From: Gammaproteobacteria bacterium
GTDB taxonomy: Bacteria; Pseudomonadota; Gammaproteobacteria; Arenicellales; Poriferihabitantaceae
Direction: 5' to 3'
Length of the DNA stretch: 6,690 bases
NCBI GenBank assembly: GCA_020027415.1
Contig: JAHRAW010000063.1
Coordinates: forward strand, 1 to 6,690
The position numbers and the translations under genes are program-made. Shown one piece after another: positions 1 through 6,015 of this stretch. Within the stretch, counting starts at the first letter, position 1; the number at the start of each line of letters is the position of its first letter. The notes under the pieces are model-generated. The model was not told the origin of the DNA and ran no database searches. It was given only the letters and a program-made list of their open reading frames with translations.

Positions 1-1278
1 GGAGGCAATGGCGCTGATTAATAAGGTGTCCTGCGCGCGATTGCGCAATTCGTCCACCAGGGCTTCATCAAATTCCTCAATGTCCAGGATTTCCTGCCTG
101 GGTACATACGCAATTTCTTCAAGGGAATTGAAACCCTCCTGCACCAGAATGGTGGCAACGTTTTCGTCAATATCCAGTTGCTCCATGAAATTCTCAATCT
201 GTTTCTTTTGTTCGGCTTCCTGCTTCTCGGTGGCTTCTTGGTCGGTCATCAGATTCAATTCCCAGCCGGTCAATTCGGCAGCCAGACGAACGTTCTGCCC
301 GCCGCGCCCAATCGCGCGCGACAGATTTTCCTCCGCCACCACCACATCCATGCTCTTGTTATCTTCGTCCACATAAATGAGTTCCACTTCGGCGGGCGCC
401 AACGCGCGGATCGCAAATTCGGCGCTATTCTCCGACCACACAATAATATCAACGCGCTCACCGGCGATTTCGTTGGATACGCTTTGCACGCGGGAACCAC
501 GAATGCCGACGCATGCGCCGACCGGATCTACATTGGAATCGTTGGTGCGCACTGATATTTTCGCGCGCGAGCCAGGATCCCGCGTGGCGCCAAGAATTTC
601 AATGATGCCGTCGCCGACTTCCGGCACTTCCAATTTGAAGAGTTCGCGCAGAAATTCTGGAGTGATGCGCGTCAATTCCAACTGCGGACCGCGGGATTCC
701 TCGTTGATATTATGCAACATGGCGCGGATTCGATCTCCCGGTCGCAAGCCTTCGTGGAGAATCATTTGGCTCTTGGTCAAAATGGCTTCAATGCCGCCGA
801 GGTCAATGATGGCGTTGCCGCGCTCCAAGCGTTTCACCGTGCCAGACATCAGCACGCCGAATTGGTTTTGGTAGCGTTCGGCGGTCTGTACTCGCACCGC
901 CTCGCGTACTTTCTGCATGATCACTTGGCGGGCGGCTTGCGCGGCGATGCGCCCGAATTCAACCTGCTCCATCGGCTGTTCAATGGTATCGCCGGCGGCA
1001 ATATCCGACTGGCTTTGCTGCGCTTCGGCAAGCGCGATTTGCCGTTCCGGGAATTCCACCGGCATGTCGTCGGCAAGCACTTCCCAGACGCGGAAACATT
1101 CGTAGTCGCCGCTCTCGCGGTCAATGCTCACCCTGGCGTCCATATCGCCGCCGTGGAACTTGCGCGTGGCGGTTACCAACGCCGCCTCAATGGCATGAAA
1201 AATGACCTCTTTTTCAAGATCTTTCTCGCGCGAAACCACCTCCGCCATCTGCAAGATTTCGTTGTTCGTAATCGCCAT
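1..1278 (-). CDS. nusA: Transcription elongation/antitermination factor NusA, 3' end outside window
   Basis: NusA binds RNA polymerase and nascent RNA and modulates pausing, intrinsic termination and antitermination in the cytoplasm. I translated 426 codons from ATG at 1278 to the left edge with no stop. The N-terminal polymerase-binding domain spans about residues 1-130. An S1 domain follows (about 137-200, with SGTVKRLERGNAIIDLGG). KH1 carries VDPVGACVGIRGSRVQSV (about 250-267) and KH2 carries AIGRGGQNVRLAAELTGW (about 321-338). The first C-terminal acidic repeat then begins (about 365-426, with LDIDENVATILVQEGF). E. coli NusA has 495 residues, so roughly 70, probably the second acidic repeat, lie beyond the edge. 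The presence of these repeats suggests the proteobacterial form. The gene follows rimP after 99 bases, and infB would be expected next. The ribosome-binding site before the ATG is weak. Confidence 0.97.
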   Translation of the reverse strand, partial: MAITNNEILQMAEVVSREKDLEKEVIFHAIEAALVTATRKFHGGDMDARVSIDRESGDYECFRVWEVLADDMPVEFPERQIALAEAQQSQSDIAAGDTIEQPMEQVEFGRIAAQAARQVIMQKVREAVRVQTAERYQNQFGVLMSGTVKRLERGNAIIDLGGIEAILTKSQMILHEGLRPGDRIRAMLHNINEESRGPQLELTRITPEFLRELFKLEVPEVGDGIIEILGATRDPGSRAKISVRTNDSNVDPVGACVGIRGSRVQSVSNEIAGERVDIIVWSENSAEFAIRALAPAEVELIYVDEDNKSMDVVVAEENLSRAIGRGGQNVRLAAELTGWELNLMTDQEATEKQEAEQKKQIENFMEQLDIDENVATILVQEGFNSLEEIAYVPRQEILDIEEFDEALVDELRNRAQDTLLISAIAS

Positions 1279-1377
1279 AATCGTTCGTTACCACTTGGTC
1301 TGTTCACGCTGGTGGCGAAATTGGTCGCCCGCCTGCCGCCCACCGCCTGTTACGCCCTGCTCCGCATCAACGCCGCA

Positions 1378-1833
1378 TCAAAACACCGGCTTCAGCCGCG
1401 CGCTATCCATCTCGTGGTAGGCGAGTTGATGGCGTTCGCCATCCACCTCCAACACCACATGCCGCTTCTCGGCGGCTAACAATTCGCCGGTGAAACACCG
1501 TTGGTCGCCAGCGTCGCGGTGCATCACAATCATTGCCCGGCTACCGATGAAACGCCGGAAATGTTGCGGCGTCACCAGCGGTCGGTCTAAACCCGGCGAC
1601 GACACTTCCAGCGCATAAGACGCCGGCAGTGGCTCTTCCACATCCAACAGCATGCTCACTTGACGGCTGACGCTTTCACAATCGTCCACGCGAATGCCGC
1701 CCGGCGCATCAATATACAGCCGCAGGATGCGCTCTTTGCCCGCCGATACAAATTCAATATGCACCAGTTCATAGCCGAGCGCCGTAATCGGCGGCTCAAG
1801 CAAACCCCGCAACTTTGCCGCGGTTTCCACCAT
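1378..1833 (-). CDS. rimP: Ribosome maturation factor RimP
   Basis: RimP binds the free 30S subunit and assists its late maturation. The protein has 151 residues, close to the 150 of E. coli RimP. The N-terminal domain contains LRLYIDAPGGIRVDDCESVS (about 38-57) and the family hallmark LEVSSPGLDRPL (about 75-86). A small C-terminal Sm-like beta domain ends in LKPVF. The frame can be opened at TTG 1851, giving six extra residues. I chose ATG 1833 because it restores the family length and lies 10 bases after an AGGGG ribosome-binding site that would otherwise be inside the gene. The gene sits between the initiator tRNA and nusA, the conserved order of the metY-nusA-infB operon. Identity is secure, and the start is the only uncertain point. 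Confidence 0.96.
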   Translation of the reverse strand: MVETAAKLRGLLEPPITALGYELVHIEFVSAGKERILRLYIDAPGGIRVDDCESVSRQVSMLLDVEEPLPASYALEVSSPGLDRPLVTPQHFRRFIGSRAMIVMHRDAGDQRCFTGELLAAEKRHVVLEVDGERHQLAYHEMDSARLKPVF

Positions 1834-1843
1834 ACCGAAGCAA

Positions 1844-1848
1844 CCCCT
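1844..1848 (-). promoter_or_regulatory. Ribosome-binding site that fixes the rimP start
   Basis: The minus strand reads AGGGG here, 10 bases before ATG 1833. The alternative TTG start at 1851 would place this Shine-Dalgarno sequence inside the coding region, so the site favours the shorter 151-residue RimP. Confidence 0.65.
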
Positions 1849-1922
1849 CAAGCCGAAAGTTCAGTCACCCAAAACGGCGCCAGCGTCACCACCAGCGCGC
1901 ATCGTATGCCGACCTTACAACT

Positions 1923-1944
1923 AAAACCCCGCCTACAGCGGGGT
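1923..1944 (-). terminator. Intrinsic terminator between tRNA-fMet and rimP
   Basis: Read on the minus strand, a 7-bp perfect stem ACCCCGC / GCGGGGT (arms 1938-1944 and 1926-1932) encloses the 5-base loop TGTAG. It runs into TTTTAGTTGT. The U-tract is short and interrupted, so termination may be partial. It lies about 60 bases after the tRNA 3' end and about 90 bases before rimP. It could end most tRNA transcripts while letting some read through into rimP-nusA. On the plus strand the same hairpin is followed only by TCTTAG, so the minus orientation is preferred. Confidence 0.7.
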
Positions 1945-1951
1945 CTTAGCC

Positions 1952-2002
1952 TGCCGGTCGATGCTTGCCGACAAACGATTGGTCGACCAGCGCTGACCGG
2001 CA
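1952..2002 (-). repeat. Inverted repeat in the tRNA-fMet 3' trailer, possible processing stem
   Basis: TGCCGGTC (1952-1959) and GACCGGCA (1995-2002) are perfect 8-bp inverted arms separated by 35 bases. The spacer contains a 10-bp palindrome, TGGTCGACCA (1980-1989). The right arm starts four bases past the tRNA CCA, so the transcript leaving the tRNA would fold at once. In E. coli the leader between metY and rimP is cut by RNase III, which makes a processing role plausible here. That role is inference. An alternative pairing of TTGCCG with CGGCAA within the same stretch is also possible. Confidence 0.5.
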
Positions 2003-2005
2003 AAT

Positions 2006-2082
<77 letters not shown>

Positions 2083-2096
2083 TCATCAAGTGGCGT

Positions 2097-2125
2097 ATTC
2101 TAATGCATAAAGGCGGCGGATGCAA
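2097..2125 (-). promoter_or_regulatory. Candidate sigma-70 promoter for tRNA-fMet (rimP-nusA operon)
   Basis: On the minus strand, a -35 element TTGCAT (2120-2125, 3 of 6 matches) is separated by exactly 17 bases from a -10 element TAGAAT (2097-2102, 5 of 6 matches). Transcription would start near 2090, about eight bases before the mature tRNA 5' end, leaving a short leader for RNase P. This is a consensus match by eye only. Confidence 0.5.
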
Positions 2126-2127
2126 AT

Positions 2128-2178
2128 AGTCTGGGTGGTTTTTTTGAAATGAGTAAAATCAACCGCCCGGACTTTTTT
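2128..2178 (+). terminator. Intrinsic terminator-like hairpin reading on the plus strand
   Basis: Arms 2128-2140 and 2161-2173 pair over 13 positions when read as plus-strand RNA, including two G-U wobbles (2132-2169 and 2136-2165). The second arm is followed by a run of Ts through 2178. Read as minus-strand RNA, those two wobbles become A-C mismatches, and the downstream sequence is only TATTTG. The 20-base loop can add four A-T pairs. The structure lies just after the cysS stop on the other strand, so it may serve cysS as a weak bidirectional terminator. Its best orientation is plus, where I see no gene to terminate. Confidence 0.6.
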
Positions 2179-2194
2179 ATGCCGCGCAGCGCGC

Positions 2195-3574
2195 TCATGT
2201 TTTTCGTTGCCGAATTTCACTGCCAGTGACCGAATCTTCAATGTCAAAGCCGAGTTGGTGAATCGCGGCGCGCAGCCGGTCGGCTGCGCGCCAATCGCGG
2301 TTGGCGCGGGCTTGTTCGCGCCGCCGCGCCATTTGCTTGACTTGCGCAGGAATCTCCACCGCGGGCGGCTGCCAGTCGCGCAAGCCGAGACCGAGAATGC
2401 GGTCCACACAAAGCAAGGTGGCTTTTTTGGCATCCGCCGGCAACTCGCTTTTCACCATCGCCCACACCACCGCCAACGCGCGCGGGGTATTCAGGTCGCC
2501 GTCCACTTCCCCCATAAACCGCGCCACGGTGGCTTCATCCGCCGCGCCCGCCGCGCCCCATGAGTGCGCCGCCGCCCGCAGCCGTTGCAACGCCATCGCC
2601 GCGCTGTCCAAACTGTCCCAGGTGAATTTCAAATCGCTGCGATAGTTTGCCGTTAAACATAAATAGCGATAACTCAGCGGGTCATAGCCGCGCTCTAACA
2701 GGGTTGCCAAACGCAAAAATTCGCCGCTGGATTTGGACATTCTGGCTTGCTCAGTCTCCAGAAAATAGCCGTGCACCCAAAAATTGGCGAGCGTGGTGCC
2801 GTAGCACACTTCGGCTTGGGCGATTTCATTGCAGTGATGCACCGGAATATGGTCTTTGCCGCCGCAGTGAATATCAAACTGTGCGCCCAAGTATTTGACC
2901 GCCATCGCCGAGCATTCAATGTGCCAGCCGGGAAAGCCGCGTCCCCACGGGCTATCCCATTCCATCTGACGGGCGGTTTCGGCGCCACTGAATTTCCACA
3001 TGGCGAAATCGCTAACATGCTTCTTTTCACCGATATCCACCCGCGACCCGGCTTCCAGCCCGGCGATATCCAGCCGCGCTAAATAGCCATAATTGTCCAA
3101 TTTGGAAGTATCAAAATACAGCCCATCGGAAGTGATGTAGGTAAAGCCGCGCCGTTCAATCTGCGTAATCTCCGCGATTTGTTCGGGGATATGCGCGCTG
3201 GCGCGACACCAAATAGTCGGTTGCAGGATGTTCAGTTTTTGCATATCATGCTGAAAGGCGCGCGTATAAAGTTCAGCGATTTCCCACGCGCTCTTGCCAC
3301 TGCGCCGCGCGCCTTGCTGCATTTTGTCTTCGCCGCTGTCGGCATCGGAGGTGAGATGCCCGACATCGGTGATATTGATGACATGCTTAACCGCGTAGCC
3401 ATGAAATTCCAGCACCCGGCGCAACACATACTCAAAAATATAAGTGCGCAAATTACCAATATGGGCATAATCGTATACGGTCGGTCCGCACGCATACATC
3501 CGCACTTCATTGCCCTGCAACGGCGCGAAGCGGCGCCGCTTGCGTTGATAAGTGTCGTACAGTTCCAGCTTCAT
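2195..3574 (-). CDS. cysS: Cysteinyl-tRNA synthetase (class I)
   Basis: CysS charges tRNA-Cys with cysteine using ATP in the cytoplasm. It has 459 residues, against 461 in E. coli. The HIGH-type ATP motif is HIGN (38-41), preceded by CGPTVYDYA. The zinc ligands expected in the family are C29, C221 (in GWHIECSAM), H246 and E250 (in HHCNEIAQ), with the same internal spacing as C209/H234/E238 of E. coli. The second ATP motif is RMSKS (278-282), with Arg in place of the usual first Lys. A DALR-like and C-terminal helical region follows, ending near DWRAADRLRAAI. Segments NITDVGHLTSDADSGEDKM (67-85) and KDHIPVHH (240-247) differ from the NITDIDDKI and SDLMFPHH that I recall in E. coli, so this looks like another CysS subfamily. 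The start is ATG 3574 with only a weak upstream TGAG. The gene is divergent from lpxH. Confidence 0.97.
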   Translation of the reverse strand: MKLELYDTYQRKRRRFAPLQGNEVRMYACGPTVYDYAHIGNLRTYIFEYVLRRVLEFHGYAVKHVINITDVGHLTSDADSGEDKMQQGARRSGKSAWEIAELYTRAFQHDMQKLNILQPTIWCRASAHIPEQIAEITQIERRGFTYITSDGLYFDTSKLDNYGYLARLDIAGLEAGSRVDIGEKKHVSDFAMWKFSGAETARQMEWDSPWGRGFPGWHIECSAMAVKYLGAQFDIHCGGKDHIPVHHCNEIAQAEVCYGTTLANFWVHGYFLETEQARMSKSSGEFLRLATLLERGYDPLSYRYLCLTANYRSDLKFTWDSLDSAAMALQRLRAAAHSWGAAGAADEATVARFMGEVDGDLNTPRALAVVWAMVKSELPADAKKATLLCVDRILGLGLRDWQPPAVEIPAQVKQMARRREQARANRDWRAADRLRAAIHQLGFDIEDSVTGSEIRQRKT

Positions 3575-3632
3575 AGTTGATGCTCAGGCGGTTCCGATGT
3601 TACAAACAACACTATCAAGCAACGCAGCAACC

Positions 3633-3680
3633 AAGTAATGAAACAATTAAGTAATGAAACAATTAAGTAACGAAACAACA
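3633..3680. repeat. Three tandem 16-bp repeats in the cysS-lpxH divergent spacer
   Basis: The unit AAGTAATGAAACAATT occurs at 3633-3648 and 3649-3664 without change. It occurs again at 3665-3680 with three changes (T to C at 3671, final TT to CA). A fourth, badly decayed copy may precede it at 3617-3632 (about 10 of 16 matching). Each junction forms an imperfect dyad TAAT-N6-ATTA. The block is much richer in A and T than the flanking genes. It ends 14 bases before the lpxH ATG and begins about 60 bases before the cysS ATG. No convincing promoter or Shine-Dalgarno sequence stands out in the 120-bp spacer, so this block may hold the control elements. A binding role is inference. Confidence 0.9.
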
Positions 3681-3694
3681 GCGCATCGTTCGGT

Positions 3695-4429
3695 ATGAGC
3701 ATCGCCTTTATTTCTGATATCCATCTGAGTGCGCAACGCCCGGCCACGACTCAATTGTTTGAAGAGTTTTTGGCGGAGAACGAACGTCTGTTGGAGCGAT
3801 TATACATCCTCGGCGATTTGTTCGACTACTGGGTCGGTGATGACAGCGTCGGTTTATTGGGGCACGATGCGGTGGAGGCGGCGCTGCGCAACACGGTCAC
3901 CGCCGGCACCCAAGTATTTTTTATGCACGGCAATCGCGATTTTTTGGTGGGCGAAGAATTTGCGCGCCGCACCGGTTGTCAGTTGCTGTCCGACCCGGCG
4001 GTGGTGTCGTATGAGCACCGAAATTTGTTGCTCACCCATGGCGATGCGCTATGCACCGATGATATTGAGCATCAAAATTCGCGGCGGCAAATGCTTTCGG
4101 CAAAGTGGAAAACGGCTTTCCTGCAGCAACCGCTTGCCGAACGCATCCACACCGCCGCCGCCATGCGCGCCCAGAGCAAAGCCGCCAAGCGCACCAAAAG
4201 CAGGTCGGTGATGGATGTCAATCCACATGCGGTGGAAAACCTGATGCGGCAGCATGGCGTGGATACCATGATCCATGGGCATACCCACCAGCCGGCGGTG
4301 CATGCGTTTGAAATCGCGCAAAAACCGGCGTGGCGTTATGTGTTAGGGGATTGGCCCAAGCGACGCAACGCGCTTTATTTACAGCAGGGTGAACTGGTGT
4401 TAAAAAATTTAGCGGGTGCGGGCGATTAG
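3695..4429 (+). CDS. lpxH: UDP-2,3-diacylglucosamine diphosphatase LpxH
   Basis: LpxH is a peripheral membrane calcineurin-like phosphoesterase. It hydrolyses UDP-2,3-diacylglucosamine to lipid X and UMP in the lipid A (Raetz) pathway. It has 244 residues, against 240 in E. coli. The metal ligands are visible in order: D8 and H10 (SDIHL), D41 (GDLFDYW), N80 (HGNRDFL), H115 (THGDALCTDD), and H196 and H198 (IHGHTHQPA). The helical insertion expected to bind the acyl chains covers about residues 125-170. The LCTDD and MDVNPHAV segments fit LpxH rather than LpxI or LpxG. ATG 3695 aligns with the family N-terminus, but no clear Shine-Dalgarno sequence precedes it. It is divergent from cysS. In E. 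coli ppiB lies between lpxH and cysS and is absent here. It converges on purF, 52 bases away. Confidence 0.97.
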   Translation: MSIAFISDIHLSAQRPATTQLFEEFLAENERLLERLYILGDLFDYWVGDDSVGLLGHDAVEAALRNTVTAGTQVFFMHGNRDFLVGEEFARRTGCQLLSDPAVVSYEHRNLLLTHGDALCTDDIEHQNSRRQMLSAKWKTAFLQQPLAERIHTAAAMRAQSKAAKRTKSRSVMDVNPHAVENLMRQHGVDTMIHGHTHQPAVHAFEIAQKPAWRYVLGDWPKRRNALYLQQGELVLKNLAGAGD

Positions 4430-4453
4430 CGGATTATTAGCGAATTTTTAACT

Positions 4454-4471
4454 CCATCGGTTCGCCGATGG
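4454..4471. terminator. Hairpin between convergent lpxH and purF
   Basis: CCATCGG (4454-4460) and CCGATGG (4465-4471) form a perfect 7-bp stem around TTCG on the plus strand, or CGAA on the minus strand. It sits in the 52-base gap between the two convergent stop codons, where a shared terminator is expected. Neither strand has a U-tract after the stem: the plus strand continues GCGGCTTGG and the minus strand AGTTAAAAATTCG. It may therefore protect 3' ends or act with Rho rather than terminate intrinsically. Confidence 0.45.
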
Positions 4472-4481
4472 GCGGCTTGGT

Positions 4482-6014
4482 CTACGCATATTTAGCGCTG
4501 ATATTGGTCACTTCCGAAAGGTCTAATTCATCCGTGGATTTTTCGCGCGCGCCATCGTTGCGCTCGTTATCCACTTGTTGCAGATAGGTTTCGCTGATAT
4601 CCCCAGTGACATAGCGACCGCTAAAACACGAGGTATCAAATTCGGGAATGGCACGGTTGCAACTCCCCACCGCCTCCTCCAACGCCTCCAGTTGTTGATA
4701 AAACAAGCGGTCGGCGCCGAGTTCCTGCGCGATTTCTTCAATGCTGCGATTGTGCGCCACCAACTCCGATGACGACGGCATATCAATGCCATACACATTG
4801 GGATAGCGCACCGGCGGCGAAGCGGAGGCAAAATATACTTTGCGCGCGCCGGCTTCACGCGCCAACTGGATGATTTTGCGCGAAGTGGTGCCGCGCACGA
4901 TGGAATCATCCACCAACAGCACATTTTTACCGTGAAATTCCGAGCCAATCGGGTTGAGTTTCTGGCGCACCGATTGTTTGCGCTGGGCTTGCCCCGGCAT
5001 GATGAAGGTGCGACCGATATATCTATTTTTGATGAAACCTTCGCGATACGGCAGTTTCAACACGCGCCCCATTTCCACCGCCGCCGCGCGGCTGGTGTCC
5101 GGCACCGCAATGATGACATCAATATCATGCCGCGGCCAGCGTTGCTTCACTTGCGTGGCAAGGCTGGCGCCCATGTTCATATGCGTGCGGTGCACCGCAA
5201 TGCCGTCAATGATGGAATCCGGGCGCGCCAAATATACATATTCAAAGATGCACGGCGAATACTTTGGCTGACGCGCACAAATACGCCGATGCACCTTGCC
5301 ATTTAGATCCACCAACACGGCTTCGCCGGGCCGCACATCGCCCACCAAATCGTATCCCAACACATCCATGACCACGCTTTCCGAGGCGAACATATGCGCC
5401 CGCCGCCGCCCGCGCGTTTGCCGTGAGCCATACACCAGCGGACGAATTCCGCAGCGGTCGCGGAACGCCAAAATGCCAACCCCCAACACCATGACGACCG
5501 CCGCATACGCGCCGTTGCAACGCGTGAATACGCCGCTCACCGCATTAAAAATATCCTCAGGCGCGGCGCGCAAGCGGGTGCCGCCGACCACTTTACGCAG
5601 TTCGTGCGCGAAGATGTTGAGCAGAATCTCGGAATCCGAGGACGTGTTCAACTGGCGCAAGTCCTGACGGAACAACTCATCGCGCAGCGTCGCCGCGTTG
5701 GTTAAATTGCCGTTATGCCCAAGCGCGATGCCAAACGGCGAATTGACATAAAAAGGCTGCGCTTCGGCGCGTGAATCGCTGCCAGCAGTGGGATAGCGCA
5801 CATGCCCAAGCCCCATGTAACCTTTCAGTTGCAACATATGGCGGGTGTGAAAAACATCTCGCGCCAAGCCGTTGTCCTTGCGCAGATACACGCGGTCCCC
5901 ATCGCTGGTCATAATGCCGGCGGCATCCTGCCCGCGGTGTTGCACGATGGTCAAGCCGTCGTATAACGCTTGATTGACCGCTCCGCAACCAAGCATGGCG
6001 AGCACGCCGCACAT
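4482..6014 (-). CDS. purF: Amidophosphoribosyltransferase PurF
   Basis: PurF makes 5-phosphoribosylamine from PRPP and glutamine, the committed step of purine synthesis, in the cytoplasm. It has 510 residues, against 505 in E. coli. The N-terminal glutaminase domain starts MCGVLAML, so Met removal exposes the nucleophile Cys. R73 (GHVRYPTAG), N101-G102 (GHNGN) and D127 fit the glutamine site. The C-terminal phosphoribosyltransferase domain carries the PRPP loop VLLVDDSIVRGTTS (365-378), then YFASASPPVRYPNVYGIDMP. The frame opens earlier at TTG 6023, but that start would add residues in front of the catalytic Cys, so I chose ATG 6014. No FeS-cluster cysteine set or long propeptide is seen, as in the E. 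coli type. It follows cvpA after one base, which implies translational coupling. I see no obvious Shine-Dalgarno sequence of its own. Confidence 0.98.
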   Translation of the reverse strand: MCGVLAMLGCGAVNQALYDGLTIVQHRGQDAAGIMTSDGDRVYLRKDNGLARDVFHTRHMLQLKGYMGLGHVRYPTAGSDSRAEAQPFYVNSPFGIALGHNGNLTNAATLRDELFRQDLRQLNTSSDSEILLNIFAHELRKVVGGTRLRAAPEDIFNAVSGVFTRCNGAYAAVVMVLGVGILAFRDRCGIRPLVYGSRQTRGRRRAHMFASESVVMDVLGYDLVGDVRPGEAVLVDLNGKVHRRICARQPKYSPCIFEYVYLARPDSIIDGIAVHRTHMNMGASLATQVKQRWPRHDIDVIIAVPDTSRAAAVEMGRVLKLPYREGFIKNRYIGRTFIMPGQAQRKQSVRQKLNPIGSEFHGKNVLLVDDSIVRGTTSRKIIQLAREAGARKVYFASASPPVRYPNVYGIDMPSSSELVAHNRSIEEIAQELGADRLFYQQLEALEEAVGSCNRAIPEFDTSCFSGRYVTGDISETYLQQVDNERNDGAREKSTDELDLSEVTNISAKYA

Positions 6015-6015
6015 A

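Noticed and set aside
8..874. Plus-strand open frames at 8-376, 178-555 and 377-874
   Set aside because: All are antisense to the KH and S1 regions of nusA, and their low-complexity Ser/Arg-rich products are typical of shadows.
712..1479. Plus-strand open frame of 255 codons
   Set aside because: It lies opposite nusA and rimP, both of which have complete family motifs on the minus strand. Its His- and Arg-rich translation matches nothing I recognise.
1980..1989. tRNA-adjacent attachment site for an integrated element
   Set aside because: No second copy of the tRNA 3' end and no integrase gene are visible. The palindrome is better explained as part of the trailer fold.
2173..2206. GCGCGCTGCGCGGC near the cysS stop as a cysS terminator
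   Set aside because: The stem is only four or five pairs with almost no loop, and on the minus strand it is followed by an A-run instead of a U-run.
3179..3580. Plus-strand open frame of 133 codons opposite the cysS N-terminus
   Set aside because: It overlaps conserved CysS active-site codons on the other strand and has no family features.
3633..3680. CRISPR array or plasmid-type iterons
   Set aside because: The repeats abut with no spacers, there are only three, and no cas or replication-initiator gene is nearby.
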